DNA of 31,444 nucleotides from DATFWC01 sp045801465. Lineage in GTDB: Bacteria > Pseudomonadota > Alphaproteobacteria > Rhizobiales > Xanthobacteraceae. Shown here one piece after another: positions 15,173 through 25,879 of this stretch (its first letter is position 1; the number at the start of each line of letters is the position of its first letter). Position numbers and translations under genes: made by a program. The notes under the pieces are model-generated. The model saw only the letters and a program-made list of their open reading frames with translations, made no database searches and was not told the origin of the DNA. Location: contig JBJMSU010000080.1 of the NCBI GenBank assembly GCA_045801465.1, forward strand, positions 1 through 31,444, written 5' to 3'.

Positions 15173-15966
15173 GCATGCGCCTCGAGCGTGCGCCAGCGCA
15201 GCACAAGGCGCCCGACCCAGACGATGACCCGGTCGGAAAGGAAGCCAAGCAGTCCAACCGAGAACATGGTGGCAACGCAGATGTCCATCCGGCCGACGTA
15301 ATAAGCGTCCCACAGCACGTAGCCCAGGCCGGACTTCACTGCGATCATCTCGGCGACGATCACTGCGGTCCAAGCCACGCCAATCCCGAGGCGCAGGCCG
15401 GTGAAGATCGACGGGAGCGCGGAGGGGAAAACGACCTTGGCGAGTACGGTGATCGTGCCGGCGCCGAGCATGCGCGCGGCACGAAGCAGTAACAGATTGG
15501 TGTCGCGCACCCCGTGCGTGGTGTTCACCACGATCGGGTAGAAAGCACCGAGACCGATGAGAAAGAGCGCGCTTGCGTCATAAATGCCGAACACCGCGAT
15601 GGCGAAGGGCAGCCACGCCGTGATCGGAACGGGGCGCAGCAGCTGGACAGTCGGATCAATCAGGCGCGCCGCGAGCCTGCTCCAGCCGATGATCAGCCCA
15701 AGTGGAATCGCCACCATTGCGGCAAGTCCGAACCCCTGCAGCACGCGCCGCGTCGAATAAACGACGTTGTCGAGCCAAGTGCCGGAGTAAGGCGAGAGCA
15801 TCGCCTTGGTGCTGCCGAAGATCCAGGTGTGCCAGGAGCGCAGGACTTGCGCCGGGGACGGGATGATGCCTTCCGTCACCCAGCGCAGATCCACCGCGAA
15901 GTGCCACAGCGCCACCAGCAGGACCGGCAGGACGACAAACCAGGGCGCTGGAAGCCGCCGATTCAC
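15169..15966 (-). CDS. NitT/TauT-type ABC transporter permease
   Basis: A 265-residue inner-membrane protein with about six hydrophobic helices. The conserved cytoplasmic EAA loop is in RAARMLGAGTITVLAKVVFPSALP (about 163-186), the contact to the ATPase, and the region before it (PITAWLPFAIAVFGIYD) is typical of SsuC/TauC. The start is GTG at 15964-15966: the nearby ATG in another frame meets a stop at once. It begins five bases after the TAG of the binding protein and ends in ATGA overlap with the ATPase gene, so all three form one operon. Confidence 0.92.
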   Translation of the reverse strand: MNRRLPAPWFVVLPVLLVALWHFAVDLRWVTEGIIPSPAQVLRSWHTWIFGSTKAMLSPYSGTWLDNVVYSTRRVLQGFGLAAMVAIPLGLIIGWSRLAARLIDPTVQLLRPVPITAWLPFAIAVFGIYDASALFLIGLGAFYPIVVNTTHGVRDTNLLLLRAARMLGAGTITVLAKVVFPSALPSIFTGLRLGIGVAWTAVIVAEMIAVKSGLGYVLWDAYYVGRMDICVATMFSVGLLGFLSDRVIVWVGRLVLRWRTLEAHA

Positions 15967-15971
15967 ATGGG

Positions 15972-16979
15972 CTACCGATTCAAGCCGAGCTGCTCCGGCG
16001 ATCGGCCGGTGGCCTTGGCCAGGAAATCATAGGTGTAGTGCTCGCCGATCTCCCCCGACACGTCGCGCGTGATGACTCCGTTGTCCGACAGGAACTTGGT
16101 AATGCGCTTGATCGACTCGAGCGGCAACGTCGCATCGAGCTGCGTCGTGCGGATCGACTCGGCAGCGATGTTCTCGGCCAGGCCCGCCTTTTCCGCGTAA
16201 ATTCGCGCCCAGCGCCCGCTGTCTTGGCGAGCGAGATCGAGCACGTCGAGATACGAGACGACCAAACGCTGCACGGCGTCTCGGTTCTTCTCCATGAGGG
16301 GCCGGTTCACGGCAAGCACCGAGATCAGGCCGCCGACAGTGTTGGAACGGTTGTGGTCGAGCGTGGGGTAGGCGCCGAAACCCTCGACAATGGCCTGTGC
16401 GCAGAACGGCTGCCACACCACCGCCATGTCGATTTCCTTGCCTTGCAGGGCCCTGAGATAGTTGGCGCCGCCGCCGACGATGTTCACGATTTTCAGCTTG
16501 TTGTATTGAAGCCCGTTTTCCTGGACCGAGGCGGCGAACTTCAGCCATGAGATCGAGCCGGCACCGATGCCGATGCGCTTGTCGGCGACAGCATTCCAGT
16601 CCTTGATGTCCTCGCCTTTGCGCACCACCAGGCAGTCGTTGCCCGATCCGACGCCCGCGACACCGACCAGCGTCTTCGCGCCCTGGCCGAGGGCGAGCGA
16701 GATGTCCTGCGGCCCGAAAGCGGTCAGATGGATGTCGCCGGAGACGAGCGCGGTGCGCGCGTCCGCGAACCGCTGAAACATCACCGTCTCGATCTGGATA
16801 TTGTACTTGGCCGCCTGCTCGGGCAGCAACCAGAGCGGTGACAGCGCCGGCACGTTGAGCATGCCTTGCTTGATGGTGAGCGGCTGCGGCAACGGCGCGC
16901 GCAGGTCGGCTTGCGCCAGCGCGGCTGTGGCGGCAAGCGCCGCAACGCAAGCGAGCACCAGATTGCGTATCGCTTTCAT
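15972..16979 (-). CDS. NitT/TauT-type ABC transporter substrate-binding protein
   Basis: A 335-residue periplasmic binding protein. The Sec signal peptide is LVLACVAALAATAALA with cleavage near residue 22. The mature protein has the SsuA/NMT1-like pattern: GMLNVPALSPLWLLPEQAAKYNIQIE, then MFQRFADARTALVSGDIHLTAFGPQD, and GVGSGNDCLVVRKGED. The ligand class (sulfonate, taurine, nitrate, amidine or pyrimidine precursor) is not clear. The ATG at 16977-16979 is set by the signal peptide and GGAGAAG upstream. It is first in a three-gene operon and divergent from an amidase gene. A link between transported substrate and an amide is a guess from context. Confidence 0.88.
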   Translation of the reverse strand: MKAIRNLVLACVAALAATAALAQADLRAPLPQPLTIKQGMLNVPALSPLWLLPEQAAKYNIQIETVMFQRFADARTALVSGDIHLTAFGPQDISLALGQGAKTLVGVAGVGSGNDCLVVRKGEDIKDWNAVADKRIGIGAGSISWLKFAASVQENGLQYNKLKIVNIVGGGANYLRALQGKEIDMAVVWQPFCAQAIVEGFGAYPTLDHNRSNTVGGLISVLAVNRPLMEKNRDAVQRLVVSYLDVLDLARQDSGRWARIYAEKAGLAENIAAESIRTTQLDATLPLESIKRITKFLSDNGVITRDVSGEIGEHYTYDFLAKATGRSPEQLGLNR

Positions 16980-17030
16980 GAGAGGTCTTCTCCCCGATGA
17001 CGGTGCACCTACCCGTTTTCCGCCGGATTT

Positions 17031-17060
17031 ATCATAGTTTGCTCGGCTGAGAGGATGCAA
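17031..17060 (-). promoter_or_regulatory. Putative sigma-70 promoter of the ABC transporter operon
   Basis: On the minus strand TTGCAT (17055-17060), 18 bases, TATGAT (17031-17036). The start of transcription would fall near 17024, about 45 bases before the ATG of the binding-protein gene. Confidence 0.5.
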
Positions 17061-17185
17061 CTGTCTACAACGTGCGTCGGCGGATCGCGGAGTTCAGCAC
17101 GGCTTGCAGCGCATGCGCTCGTGTGCTGACTACAGCCGGATGACCTTAGCTTCGCATCGTCATCCCGCTCTAGCTTGTTCGTGCA

Positions 17186-17279
17186 GCATGATCCCTCGGG
17201 TCAAGCCCGAGGGCAGGCTTTTCCGAAAACCGGTATCCAGCCCGGATCAAGTCCGGGCCAGGCCTTTTCGGGATGATGC
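17186..17279. repeat. RIME/RPE-like intergenic palindromic element
   Basis: Inverted ends GCATGATCCC (17186) and GGGATGATGC (17270-17279) enclose two hairpins: CTCGGGTCAAGCCCGAG and CCCGGATCAAGTCCGGG. The pattern with TTTTCCGAAAACCGG between them is the well-known rhizobial intergenic mosaic element. It sits between divergent genes, just upstream of the amidase at 17314. Confidence 0.75.
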
Positions 17280-17313
17280 CTGAAGCCGTTGCATCCGAGG
17301 CGTGCCCGGCGCG

Positions 17314-18636
17314 ATGAACCGTATCCGCGATTGGAGCGAGCTCGGTCCCAAGGCGCAGCGTCGCCGGCGAGAGGGCGCGCGCGCGCACGCAGCCGCGCTT
17401 GGTCCGGCGCTCAACGCCTTCGTTGAGATCGCGCCGCCCGCGCCGTCCGGCAGGGTCGGTCCGCTGAACGGCCTCCCCTATGCCGCCAAGGACATGTTTC
17501 GGACGCCGACGAGAGAGCCCGGCTGCGGCTTCGGTATCGGTGGTGCGTTCGGCATCGAAGGCTACAGCGATCCGATCGCACGCCTCTCGGCTGCCGGCGC
17601 AGACCTGGTCGGATTCACCAATATGACCGAGCTCGCCTACGAGCCCTCGGGCTTCAATGCCACACGTGGTCGCGTGCGCAATCCCTGGAATCTCGACTTC
17701 ATTTCCGGCGGCTCCTCGTCCGGGTCCGCGGCCGCGGTCGCGAGCGGCGCGGTCGTCGCGGCACTCGGGTCCGACACAGGCGGCTCGCTACGGATTCCCG
17801 CTCATGCCTGCGGCCTGACAGCCTGTAAACCGTCGCACGGCCTGGTTTCGACGCGTGGCGCAATGCCGCTGGCGCCGACGCTCGATACGGTCGGACTTCT
17901 GGCCCGCAGCGCCAACGACCTCCTGCTGTTGCAGCCATTGATCGGATCGCCGAGCGCGGCCGAACCTCCGCGCCGCGCCGTTGTGGCGGACGATGTGGTG
18001 GCGGAATGCGTTTCTGCGATCCGGCGCTGTCTCGCCGACGCCGTGGCAGCGATCGAAGCCGTCGGCATCGCGATCGAGCGACGTCGGACGCTGATGCCGG
18101 CCTTGGACGCGATCGATCACCATGCGCTGATCGTCATGCAGGGCGAGAGCGTACGGCAACATCGATCCCGCCTCGAGGACGCGGCATTGGCGCCTGCGCT
18201 GCGACGGCGGCTGGCGAAGGGTCTCAATATCGCCGACGAGATGCTGGCCGCGAGCGTAACCGCACGTGATCGCCTGGTGCGGCAGTTCGATGAGGCCGTG
18301 TTGTGCGATGGCGGCGTCTTCGTTCTCCCGGTGATGCCGATCACGACGCCGACCGCGGAGCGATGCGATCCGGCGTCGGACCGCTTCTCGGCCCGCACAC
18401 TCTATGCGTTGAGCCGGTGGACGCGCTTCGTCAACATGCTGGGATTCCCGGCCGTGGCCATGCCGGCCGGATTCGACGACAATGCCATGCCGGTTGGTGT
18501 GCAGGTTGTCGGCCGCGCGGGCACCGATCTTGCTCTACTCGAGCTGGTGCGGCATGTGCAGGCGATCACAAGCTGGCATGCGCGCGTGCCGCACGCCGTC
18601 GCCCACCTTTTACCCGAAGCGGAATCGCTTGCATGA
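17314..18636 (+). CDS. Amidase (amidase signature family)
   Basis: A 440-residue enzyme with the Ser-cisSer-Lys catalytic triad: Lys59 (YAAKDMF), cis-Ser134 in ISGGSSSGSAAAVASG and nucleophile Ser158 in GSDTGGSLRIPAHACG. The 24-residue spacing of the two serines is that of the family. It hydrolyses a carboxamide to acid and ammonia; substrate not clear. It is cytoplasmic (no signal peptide). ATG at 17314 is chosen; GTG at 17302 adds four residues and is possible, and neither has a good ribosome binding site at normal spacing. It is first of a rightward group with the hydrolase (44-base gap) and the MBL-fold protein. Confidence 0.88.
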   Translation: MNRIRDWSELGPKAQRRRREGARAHAAALGPALNAFVEIAPPAPSGRVGPLNGLPYAAKDMFRTPTREPGCGFGIGGAFGIEGYSDPIARLSAAGADLVGFTNMTELAYEPSGFNATRGRVRNPWNLDFISGGSSSGSAAAVASGAVVAALGSDTGGSLRIPAHACGLTACKPSHGLVSTRGAMPLAPTLDTVGLLARSANDLLLLQPLIGSPSAAEPPRRAVVADDVVAECVSAIRRCLADAVAAIEAVGIAIERRRTLMPALDAIDHHALIVMQGESVRQHRSRLEDAALAPALRRRLAKGLNIADEMLAASVTARDRLVRQFDEAVLCDGGVFVLPVMPITTPTAERCDPASDRFSARTLYALSRWTRFVNMLGFPAVAMPAGFDDNAMPVGVQVVGRAGTDLALLELVRHVQAITSWHARVPHAVAHLLPEAESLA

Positions 18637-18680
18637 CGCGCCGCACGGCTTGATCCGCAACGACTTTCTCGGAGACTGCA

Positions 18681-19559
18681 ATGCCTCATCTCACCACCGA
18701 CGACGGCGTGAAGCTCTATTACGAAGAGGTCGGCTCCGGCGCTCCGATCGTCTTCGTTCACGAATTTGCCGGCGACTGCCGCTCCTGGGAGCATCAGCTT
18801 CGCTATTTCGGACGTCGCTACCGCTGCATTGCCTACAACGCCCGCGGGTTTCCCCCATCTGATGTTCCGAAAAGCGTCGACAGCTATTCGCAAGAACGCG
18901 CCCGCGACGACATCAAGGCGGTTCTCGACGCGTTGAAGCTCGACAACGCGCATATCGTCGGACTTTCGATGGGTGGGTTTGCCGCGCTGCACTTCGGCTT
19001 CGCCTATCCCGAACGCGCGCGGTCTCTGGTCGTCGGCGGCTGCGGTTATGGCGCGTCCCCGGACAAGCGGGCGCAGTTCGCGGAGGAGACGGAGGCCGCC
19101 GCAAAGCGGTTCGAGGAGATCGGGATGAGCAAGGCCGCGATCGGCTACGCCACAGCGCCCTCGCGCGTTCAGTTCCAGAACAAGGACCCGCGCGGTTGGA
19201 ACGAGTTTGCCGACCAGCTTGCCGGCAATTCGACCAAAGGCTCTGCGCTCACGATGCGCGGCGTCCAGAAGCGGAGGCCGTCGCTATTCGACCTCGTGGA
19301 CCAGATGAGGACGATGACCGCGCCAACACTGGTCATGACCGGCGATGAGGACTGGCCGTGCCTCGAACCGGCGCTCCTGATGAAACGGACGATTCCCACG
19401 GCCGGCCTCGTGGTGATGCCGAACACCGGCCATACGATCAACCTGGAGGAGCCCGCCGCATTCAACCACCACGTCGCCGACTTCCTGCACGCGGTCGATG
19501 CCGGGCGATGGCCGGTGCGGGATCCGCGGGCCATGGCCAACGCGATCCTCGGCAAGTAA
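18681..19559 (+). CDS. Alpha/beta hydrolase
   Basis: A 292-residue hydrolase. The nucleophile elbow is GLSMGG (Ser96), the oxyanion region is FVHEFAGDCRSW (HEFAG instead of the usual HG), the acid is Asp in TGDEDWPC and the general base is the histidine in NTGHTINLEEP. Its size and NTGH motif fit the epoxide hydrolase/haloperoxidase-like or 3-oxoadipate enol-lactonase-like subgroups. The substrate is not told. The ATG at 18681 follows the amidase stop by 44 bases, and TCGGAGAC upstream is a fair ribosome binding site. Likely co-transcribed with the amidase. Confidence 0.85.
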   Translation: MPHLTTDDGVKLYYEEVGSGAPIVFVHEFAGDCRSWEHQLRYFGRRYRCIAYNARGFPPSDVPKSVDSYSQERARDDIKAVLDALKLDNAHIVGLSMGGFAALHFGFAYPERARSLVVGGCGYGASPDKRAQFAEETEAAAKRFEEIGMSKAAIGYATAPSRVQFQNKDPRGWNEFADQLAGNSTKGSALTMRGVQKRRPSLFDLVDQMRTMTAPTLVMTGDEDWPCLEPALLMKRTIPTAGLVVMPNTGHTINLEEPAAFNHHVADFLHAVDAGRWPVRDPRAMANAILGK

Positions 19560-19695
19560 GGCAGCCCGATAACGGACGGCGCGTCTTGCGATGTCGAGAC
19601 CGGCCGACGTGGTGATGCGGAACCACGGCGTAGTACGGGGTGGCGGCTGGCCGCCCGCCGCGATATGCAGCGGCTCTTCGAGCAGGCTCGTGCGC

Positions 19696-20613
19696 ATGGC
19701 CGATGATATTCCGTTCGATCGCACGTTCGATCTCAAGCCCGGAAAGGCGGAGGAGATCGCGCCCGGCGTGCGCCGGCTGCTCGCCGATAATCCGAGCCCA
19801 TTCACGTTCAAAGGTACGGTGAGCTACATCGTCGGGCGCGGGCGTATCGCCGTCATCGATCCCGGGCCCGACGACGCGCGGCACATCTCGGCACTTCTCG
19901 ATGCCGTGCACGGCGAGACCGTGACGCATATTTTCGTCACCCATACCCACCGCGATCATTCTCCGGCCGCAGCGCGCATCAAGGCCGCAACCGGGGCGAC
20001 GGTCGTGGCCGAAGGTCCCCATCGCGCGGCGCGCCCGCTGCATACGGGCGAGGCCGTGCGCCTCGAGGCCAGCGCCGACATGGAGTTCCGCCCCGACCTG
20101 TCGCTGCCCGATGGCGAGGTGGTGAGCGGCGATGGGTGGAGCCTGGAAGGGGTGGCGACGCCCGGACACACGGCCAATCACATGGCCTTTGCGCTACGCG
20201 ATACCGAGTTTCTGTTCTGCGGCGATCATGTCATGGCCTGGTCGACCCCGGTGGTGGCGCCGCCGGACGGTGCCATGAGCGACTACATGGCGTCCCTGCA
20301 CAAGCTCGCGCAGCGGGCGGAGACCGTCTATTTCCCCGGGCACGGCGGCGCGGTGCGCGATGCGCCGCGCTTCGTCGCCCACTACATCCGTCACCGTGCG
20401 GGCCGCGAGAGCTCGATCCTGCGCCGTCTGGAAAAAGGCGCCGCCGACATTCCGACGCTGGTGCGGGCGATCTATATCGGTCTCGACCCCAGACTGGTGC
20501 GGGCAGCCGGGCTTTCGGTCCTGGCGCATCTCGAGGATCTCGTCGCGCGCGGCGTCGTCGCGACCGACGGTCCTGCCTCGATCTCCGGAACCTATCGTCT
20601 GGTTTCGGGCTGA
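19696..20613 (+). CDS. Metallo-beta-lactamase-fold hydrolase (LACTB2-like)
   Basis: A 305-residue protein with the two-metal MBL site: HTHRDH (83-88), the distal histidine in ATPGHTANHMAF, the aspartate in FCGDHVMAW, and FPGHGG. The C-terminal 80 residues (RESSILRRLEKGAADIPTLV...) are typical of the LACTB2-like group with a winged-helix tail. It may act as a thioester or RNA-processing hydrolase; the substrate is unclear. An open frame extends 35 codons upstream to 19591; the ATG at 19696 is chosen because the upstream 35 residues are arginine/glycine/serine-rich without fold character. The stop overlaps the convergent DUF1499 gene by 22 bases. Confidence 0.87.
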   Translation: MADDIPFDRTFDLKPGKAEEIAPGVRRLLADNPSPFTFKGTVSYIVGRGRIAVIDPGPDDARHISALLDAVHGETVTHIFVTHTHRDHSPAAARIKAATGATVVAEGPHRAARPLHTGEAVRLEASADMEFRPDLSLPDGEVVSGDGWSLEGVATPGHTANHMAFALRDTEFLFCGDHVMAWSTPVVAPPDGAMSDYMASLHKLAQRAETVYFPGHGGAVRDAPRFVAHYIRHRAGRESSILRRLEKGAADIPTLVRAIYIGLDPRLVRAAGLSVLAHLEDLVARGVVATDGPASISGTYRLVSG

Positions 20614-21383
20614 GGCGTCGCGGCGTCTTCGATGTCCTCGAGCAGGCCGAGGACGCGCTGCGCATTGGCGCCGAAGTCGCGCTGGCCGTAGCGCGAGGCG
20701 GAACGGATATCGAGGCGCGCGCCCCCGCTGATGGGACGCACGCGGATGACGATGTCGTCGCGAAACCCCATGAGCGCCGTCCGCGCGACCGCTTCGATGC
20801 GGCCCTCGCGCCGTCCCACCTGCGGGCTGCGAGTCTCGATCACCCGCCATTTGCGCTTGCTGACCACGGAAAGTGCCGCCTCGTAAAGCTCCGCGGGCGT
20901 CGAGGCGGTTTGCAGCGGCGCGATTTGCGGGTAGGTCGCGCGCTGCAATTCGGCGGCCGCGGCTCCCGGATACGCCACCGGATTGGCCTCGCGCGGCCGC
21001 AGGCGTGCGATCGCCTCGAATCGGGGCGGATCGGTCATGTCGGTGGTGATGTCGGCAAGCGGCGGCAGGCGGTACGCTTTGGCCCCGAGATACGCCGGAT
21101 ACGTCACCAGAACGATGCCGATCACGAACGCCAGCAGCGCATGCCCGAAGCCTTTCAGGCCCTCGCGCCAGATGACGATAAACGCGCCGACCGCGAACAG
21201 CATGGCGATTACGGCAATGCCGACGGCGCCGCCGAACGTCGCCAGGCCAGGCACGATCTCGATGAAGTCGAGCCGCACGACGACGATCGCCAGCAACGCG
21301 ACCGCAAGCGCGAACAGCGCGAGGCGGCGGGCCCAGATGGCAAGTCGCGATGTCGGGTCTTCGGCGATGCGGCGGCGTGGCAT
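20592..21383 (-). CDS. DUF1499 membrane protein
   Basis: A 263-residue protein with three N-terminal hydrophobic helices (about 17-37, 44-71 and 79-98), then a soluble domain of DUF1499 type (about 115-255) with TYPQIAPLQTASTPAELYEAAL, WRVIETR and DIVIRVRPISGGARLDIRSASRYGQRDFG. DUF1499 proteins have no assigned function known to me. The ATG at 21381-21383 follows the M48 gene stop by only a few bases on the same strand, suggesting one transcript. Its 3' end overlaps the convergent MBL-fold gene. Confidence 0.82.
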   Translation of the reverse strand: MPRRRIAEDPTSRLAIWARRLALFALAVALLAIVVVRLDFIEIVPGLATFGGAVGIAVIAMLFAVGAFIVIWREGLKGFGHALLAFVIGIVLVTYPAYLGAKAYRLPPLADITTDMTDPPRFEAIARLRPREANPVAYPGAAAAELQRATYPQIAPLQTASTPAELYEAALSVVSKRKWRVIETRSPQVGRREGRIEAVARTALMGFRDDIVIRVRPISGGARLDIRSASRYGQRDFGANAQRVLGLLEDIEDAATPQPETRR

Positions 21384-21390
21384 GGAGATT

Positions 21391-22500
21391 TTAGGATCCC
21401 GCGCAGATGCGTTTGAGCGCGCCCCACTCGGCCGGGCTGAGAAGAGCGGCCTCGCTGCTCGCCGGCGCGGCAGTTTCGATCGCCTTCAGCCGGTCCTGCG
21501 TGTCCGGATGGTCGAGCAGAAGCTTCATGCCGGGATGACTGCTGCCGTCGATGCGCACCAGGATGGCGCCGAGCGCGCGCGGATTGGCGCCGAGCTTGGT
21601 GACAAGCTCGACCGCATACGCATCCGCCCGCCGCTCCACCTCGCGCGAGTAGGAACTTTGTAGCAGTGTTTTCGACGCCAGCACCACGGCGCCGCCGCCG
21701 ACGAAATCCCCCAGCACCATGCCGAACAGGAACGACAGTCCCGCCGCCTGGATCAGCGATCGGGTGCTGTCGCGGTGGACCACATGCCCGATCTCGTGGG
21801 CGATGACGCCTGCCACTTCGTCGACGGTCTGCGCCTTGTTGATCAGGCCTTCGAACACATACACGTGTCCGCCGGGAAGCGCGAAGGCATTGGCTTGCGA
21901 TTTGCGCAGCACAGCCAGATGGAGGGGCATCGTCAACGCGGCGGCGGTTTCGAGCCGCGCGCCCAGGCGTTTGAGCGCCGCTTGCCCGGCCTTCTCGGCG
22001 TCGGCTTGACCGCATTCCAGAGGCTCACCTTTTTTCCCGGTGTCGAGCATCGCGCGCACCTGCCCGTCGACCGCTTCGCCGAACTTGCGCTCGACCCCGT
22101 TCGGCACGTAAGGGGTGAGGCGATCGGCGATCGCCGGCACGCCGAAGATGCCGACGAGGACGAGCGAGAGCACGGCCGCGATGCTCCAGACGACGACTTT
22201 GGTGCGGCCGCGGCGCTCGGTCGCCCCCGTGCGGTCAACGGTGGCGGCGAGCTCATCGATCGCGGCGGCAAGGCGCAAGTCGCGGATCTCGAGCCGCGCC
22301 AGCACCGCGCTCCCCAGCCGTCCCAGCCGCAACATGCCGTCCGGCGCGGAGAGGTGCTCGAGCTCGCCATAGCGCCAGCGCGCCAGCAGATGGCCCTCGG
22401 CTGCGCGCACGAGCACGCCCAGGCGATCGAGCTCCACCGACACCTGATGCCGCGTGCTCGTCGTCCCGTCGTAGAAGATGCCTGGGCCCGAAGTGACCAT
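21391..22500 (-). CDS. M48-family membrane-associated metallopeptidase
   Basis: A 369-residue protein with one membrane helix (about 101-121, VVVWSIAAVLSLVLVGIFG) and the peptidase domain behind it. The zinc site is HEIGHVVHRD (H235, E236, H239), with E288 in SREVERRADAYA as third ligand. Residues near the start (YDGTTSTRHQVSVE) resemble the N-terminal strand-rich region of YjgN-linked M48 proteins. It would cleave membrane or periplasmic proteins. The ATG at 22498-22500 is used; the nearest purine run (AGGGAG) abuts it too closely, so a start a few codons away is possible. Seven bases separate it from DUF1499, 73 from DUF898. Confidence 0.88.
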   Translation of the reverse strand: MVTSGPGIFYDGTTSTRHQVSVELDRLGVLVRAAEGHLLARWRYGELEHLSAPDGMLRLGRLGSAVLARLEIRDLRLAAAIDELAATVDRTGATERRGRTKVVVWSIAAVLSLVLVGIFGVPAIADRLTPYVPNGVERKFGEAVDGQVRAMLDTGKKGEPLECGQADAEKAGQAALKRLGARLETAAALTMPLHLAVLRKSQANAFALPGGHVYVFEGLINKAQTVDEVAGVIAHEIGHVVHRDSTRSLIQAAGLSFLFGMVLGDFVGGGAVVLASKTLLQSSYSREVERRADAYAVELVTKLGANPRALGAILVRIDGSSHPGMKLLLDHPDTQDRLKAIETAAPASSEAALLSPAEWGALKRICAGS

Positions 22501-22573
22501 CTCCCTGCTCTCGCTCCCTTGCGAGCGGTGCCGCGTTCTTATCCTTCCCGAGGCAACGGGTGAAGAGCGACAG

Positions 22574-23893
22574 TCAAAGACCGCCCACATCGAGCGCGTC
22601 GGCGAGCCCCTCGCCGAAAGCGGAGCTCGCCGCGCCGGCCGCCTTCACGTGCTGGAGCTGATCGAGGCCCGACAGCTCGGCGGTTTCGAAACTCAACCGC
22701 CATAGCCTGAGCCTCACCGTCACCTGGTAGATGGTCGAATAGCCGAGCATGACCACCACGTAGCTCGCGACGGCGCCGACCACGCCGGCGATTTCGGCGA
22801 TCTGCGTGCCAACGAGCGGTTTGAACAGCATGAACGAAAGCCCGAAGACGAGGCTCGAGACAATGCCGATGATAACGGCGAACACGAGCGAGTAGCCGAG
22901 GAAGCGCAAATAAAGCCCATACATCTGGCCCATTCGCAGCCGCGATTTTGCCGTCATGGCGCCGAACCGCAGTCCGGACGTCCACCAGCGCAGCGTGATG
23001 GTCTGGAACGCCGGATAGAGCAGCGCCGCGGCGATGATCGACCAGATCGAGGCCATGATGGCGAAAGCCAGCACGGCACCGAAATTCGGGCTGACACTTT
23101 CGATGCGGCCGATGACGTTGTCGCCGCCGCGCTCGATCGCCTCGGCAAGGGCGCTCCAATTGATGCCCTGAATGGCGAAGACAGCCCCGACGAGGAGCGG
23201 CCCGACGACCACGAGCCACAGCGCGATCCCCCGCACGAACAGGCGGGTGCCCGATCCGGCGAAATGTCCGCGGATCTCGCCATAGAAGGTGTGCCGCAGC
23301 TTGTAGCGTTCGAGAGTCGCCTGCCCCCAGGGATAGGCAAGACCCGCGGTGAGCAAGGTCACGGCGAGCCATCCCATGGAATAAACGGCATAGAGCCAGG
23401 CGGATCCGGTCTGATGCAAACGCACGCCGCGGAACACGGTGCGGGTCAGCCGATAGCGGCGTGCACGATAGATGGCGAAATGCCCGAACAGCGCGAGCAG
23501 GACGAAGGCCAGCACACCGGAGATCCGGCCGATAATTCCGAGATCCATGGCGGCGAGGAAGAAGCCCGCATAGATCGGAACGAGGACCGCGATGGCGATC
23601 AGGAAGCCGATCAGAAGCTCGCGCGCCGTGCCGGTATATTCGAGGGCGTCTCCGGCGATCTCGGTGTTTGCCCACAGGAAGCGGCGCTGGTCGGTGGCAA
23701 GCCAGAAACGGTAGATGCCGAGCGTGCACAGCAACAGCAGCGCGCCGCGCACCATCAGCCGCCAGTAGGTCCGCTCGTTGCCGACAAAGCGTGCGATTCC
23801 GGTGCCCGGCGGAGGGGAGGCCGGCGCAACCGGGGTAACACCGGCAATGCTGGGCACGCTCGCGCCCGCGGCGGTTGCTTCCAGCGCAGTCAT
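22574..23893 (-). CDS. YjgN-family membrane protein (DUF898)
   Basis: A 439-residue, strongly hydrophobic protein with ten or so membrane helices in two related halves. Family signatures are RAYRARRYRLTRTVFRGVR-like (IYRARRYRLTRTVFRGVR, about 143-160), AYPWGQATLERYKLRHTFYGE (about 195-215) and WLATDQRRFLWANTEIAG near the start. The function of YjgN proteins is not known. The pairing with an M48 peptidase directly downstream recurs in other proteobacteria by my recollection and suggests one membrane function. The ATG at 23891-23893 starts a polar alanine/proline-rich leader before the first helix. Confidence 0.86.
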   Translation of the reverse strand: MTALEATAAGASVPSIAGVTPVAPASPPPGTGIARFVGNERTYWRLMVRGALLLLCTLGIYRFWLATDQRRFLWANTEIAGDALEYTGTARELLIGFLIAIAVLVPIYAGFFLAAMDLGIIGRISGVLAFVLLALFGHFAIYRARRYRLTRTVFRGVRLHQTGSAWLYAVYSMGWLAVTLLTAGLAYPWGQATLERYKLRHTFYGEIRGHFAGSGTRLFVRGIALWLVVVGPLLVGAVFAIQGINWSALAEAIERGGDNVIGRIESVSPNFGAVLAFAIMASIWSIIAAALLYPAFQTITLRWWTSGLRFGAMTAKSRLRMGQMYGLYLRFLGYSLVFAVIIGIVSSLVFGLSFMLFKPLVGTQIAEIAGVVGAVASYVVVMLGYSTIYQVTVRLRLWRLSFETAELSGLDQLQHVKAAGAASSAFGEGLADALDVGGL

Positions 23894-23999
23894 CCACCCC
23901 CCAACCGAGGAATCGCGGCTAGGCTTAATCTAGCGCATGGTCGGGCGAAAGCGTGGCCCCGAATTGGGGTTAACAGACGCTCCTGCCATGCAGGTGAAG

Positions 24000-24052
24000 C
24001 TTGGAGCGTTTTCATTCGGCTTGACGCAGCCAAGCGGGGCCATGACGACTCA
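24000..24052. repeat. Fragment of the CTAG-type intergenic repeat
   Basis: This stretch runs through TTCGGCTTGACGCAGCCAAGC and GGCCATGACGACTC. It matches the left arm of the palindrome at 14189-14393 (TTTGGCTTGACTCACCCAAGC) with a few changes. It is a decayed single arm just after the acyl-CoA synthetase gene. Confidence 0.45.
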
Positions 24053-24068
24053 AGCAGCGGCGGCGGCC

Positions 24069-25709
<1,641 letters not shown>

Positions 25710-25879
25710 GGCATTCCCTCCCTGGAACATGTTTTTTGGCGTTTGATACCCGCCAAGTTATCGCCGCCGCACGGCGACGCAACGGGTTTCGCCATGGAAC
25801 TTGTCCCAATACGTTCGAATTGATGCAGGAGTTTCGAACGGCGGGCTCCAGAATGCCTCATTCCTGCCCCAGGCGCCGC

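Noticed and set aside
16980..17313. A guanidine or other riboswitch upstream of the ABC transporter
   Set aside because: The leader is only about 45 bases from the predicted start, too short, and no known aptamer core was seen.
20136..21416. 426-codon plus-strand frame across the MBL-fold and DUF1499 genes
   Set aside because: It crosses two well-supported genes in other frames and has no motif or start signal.
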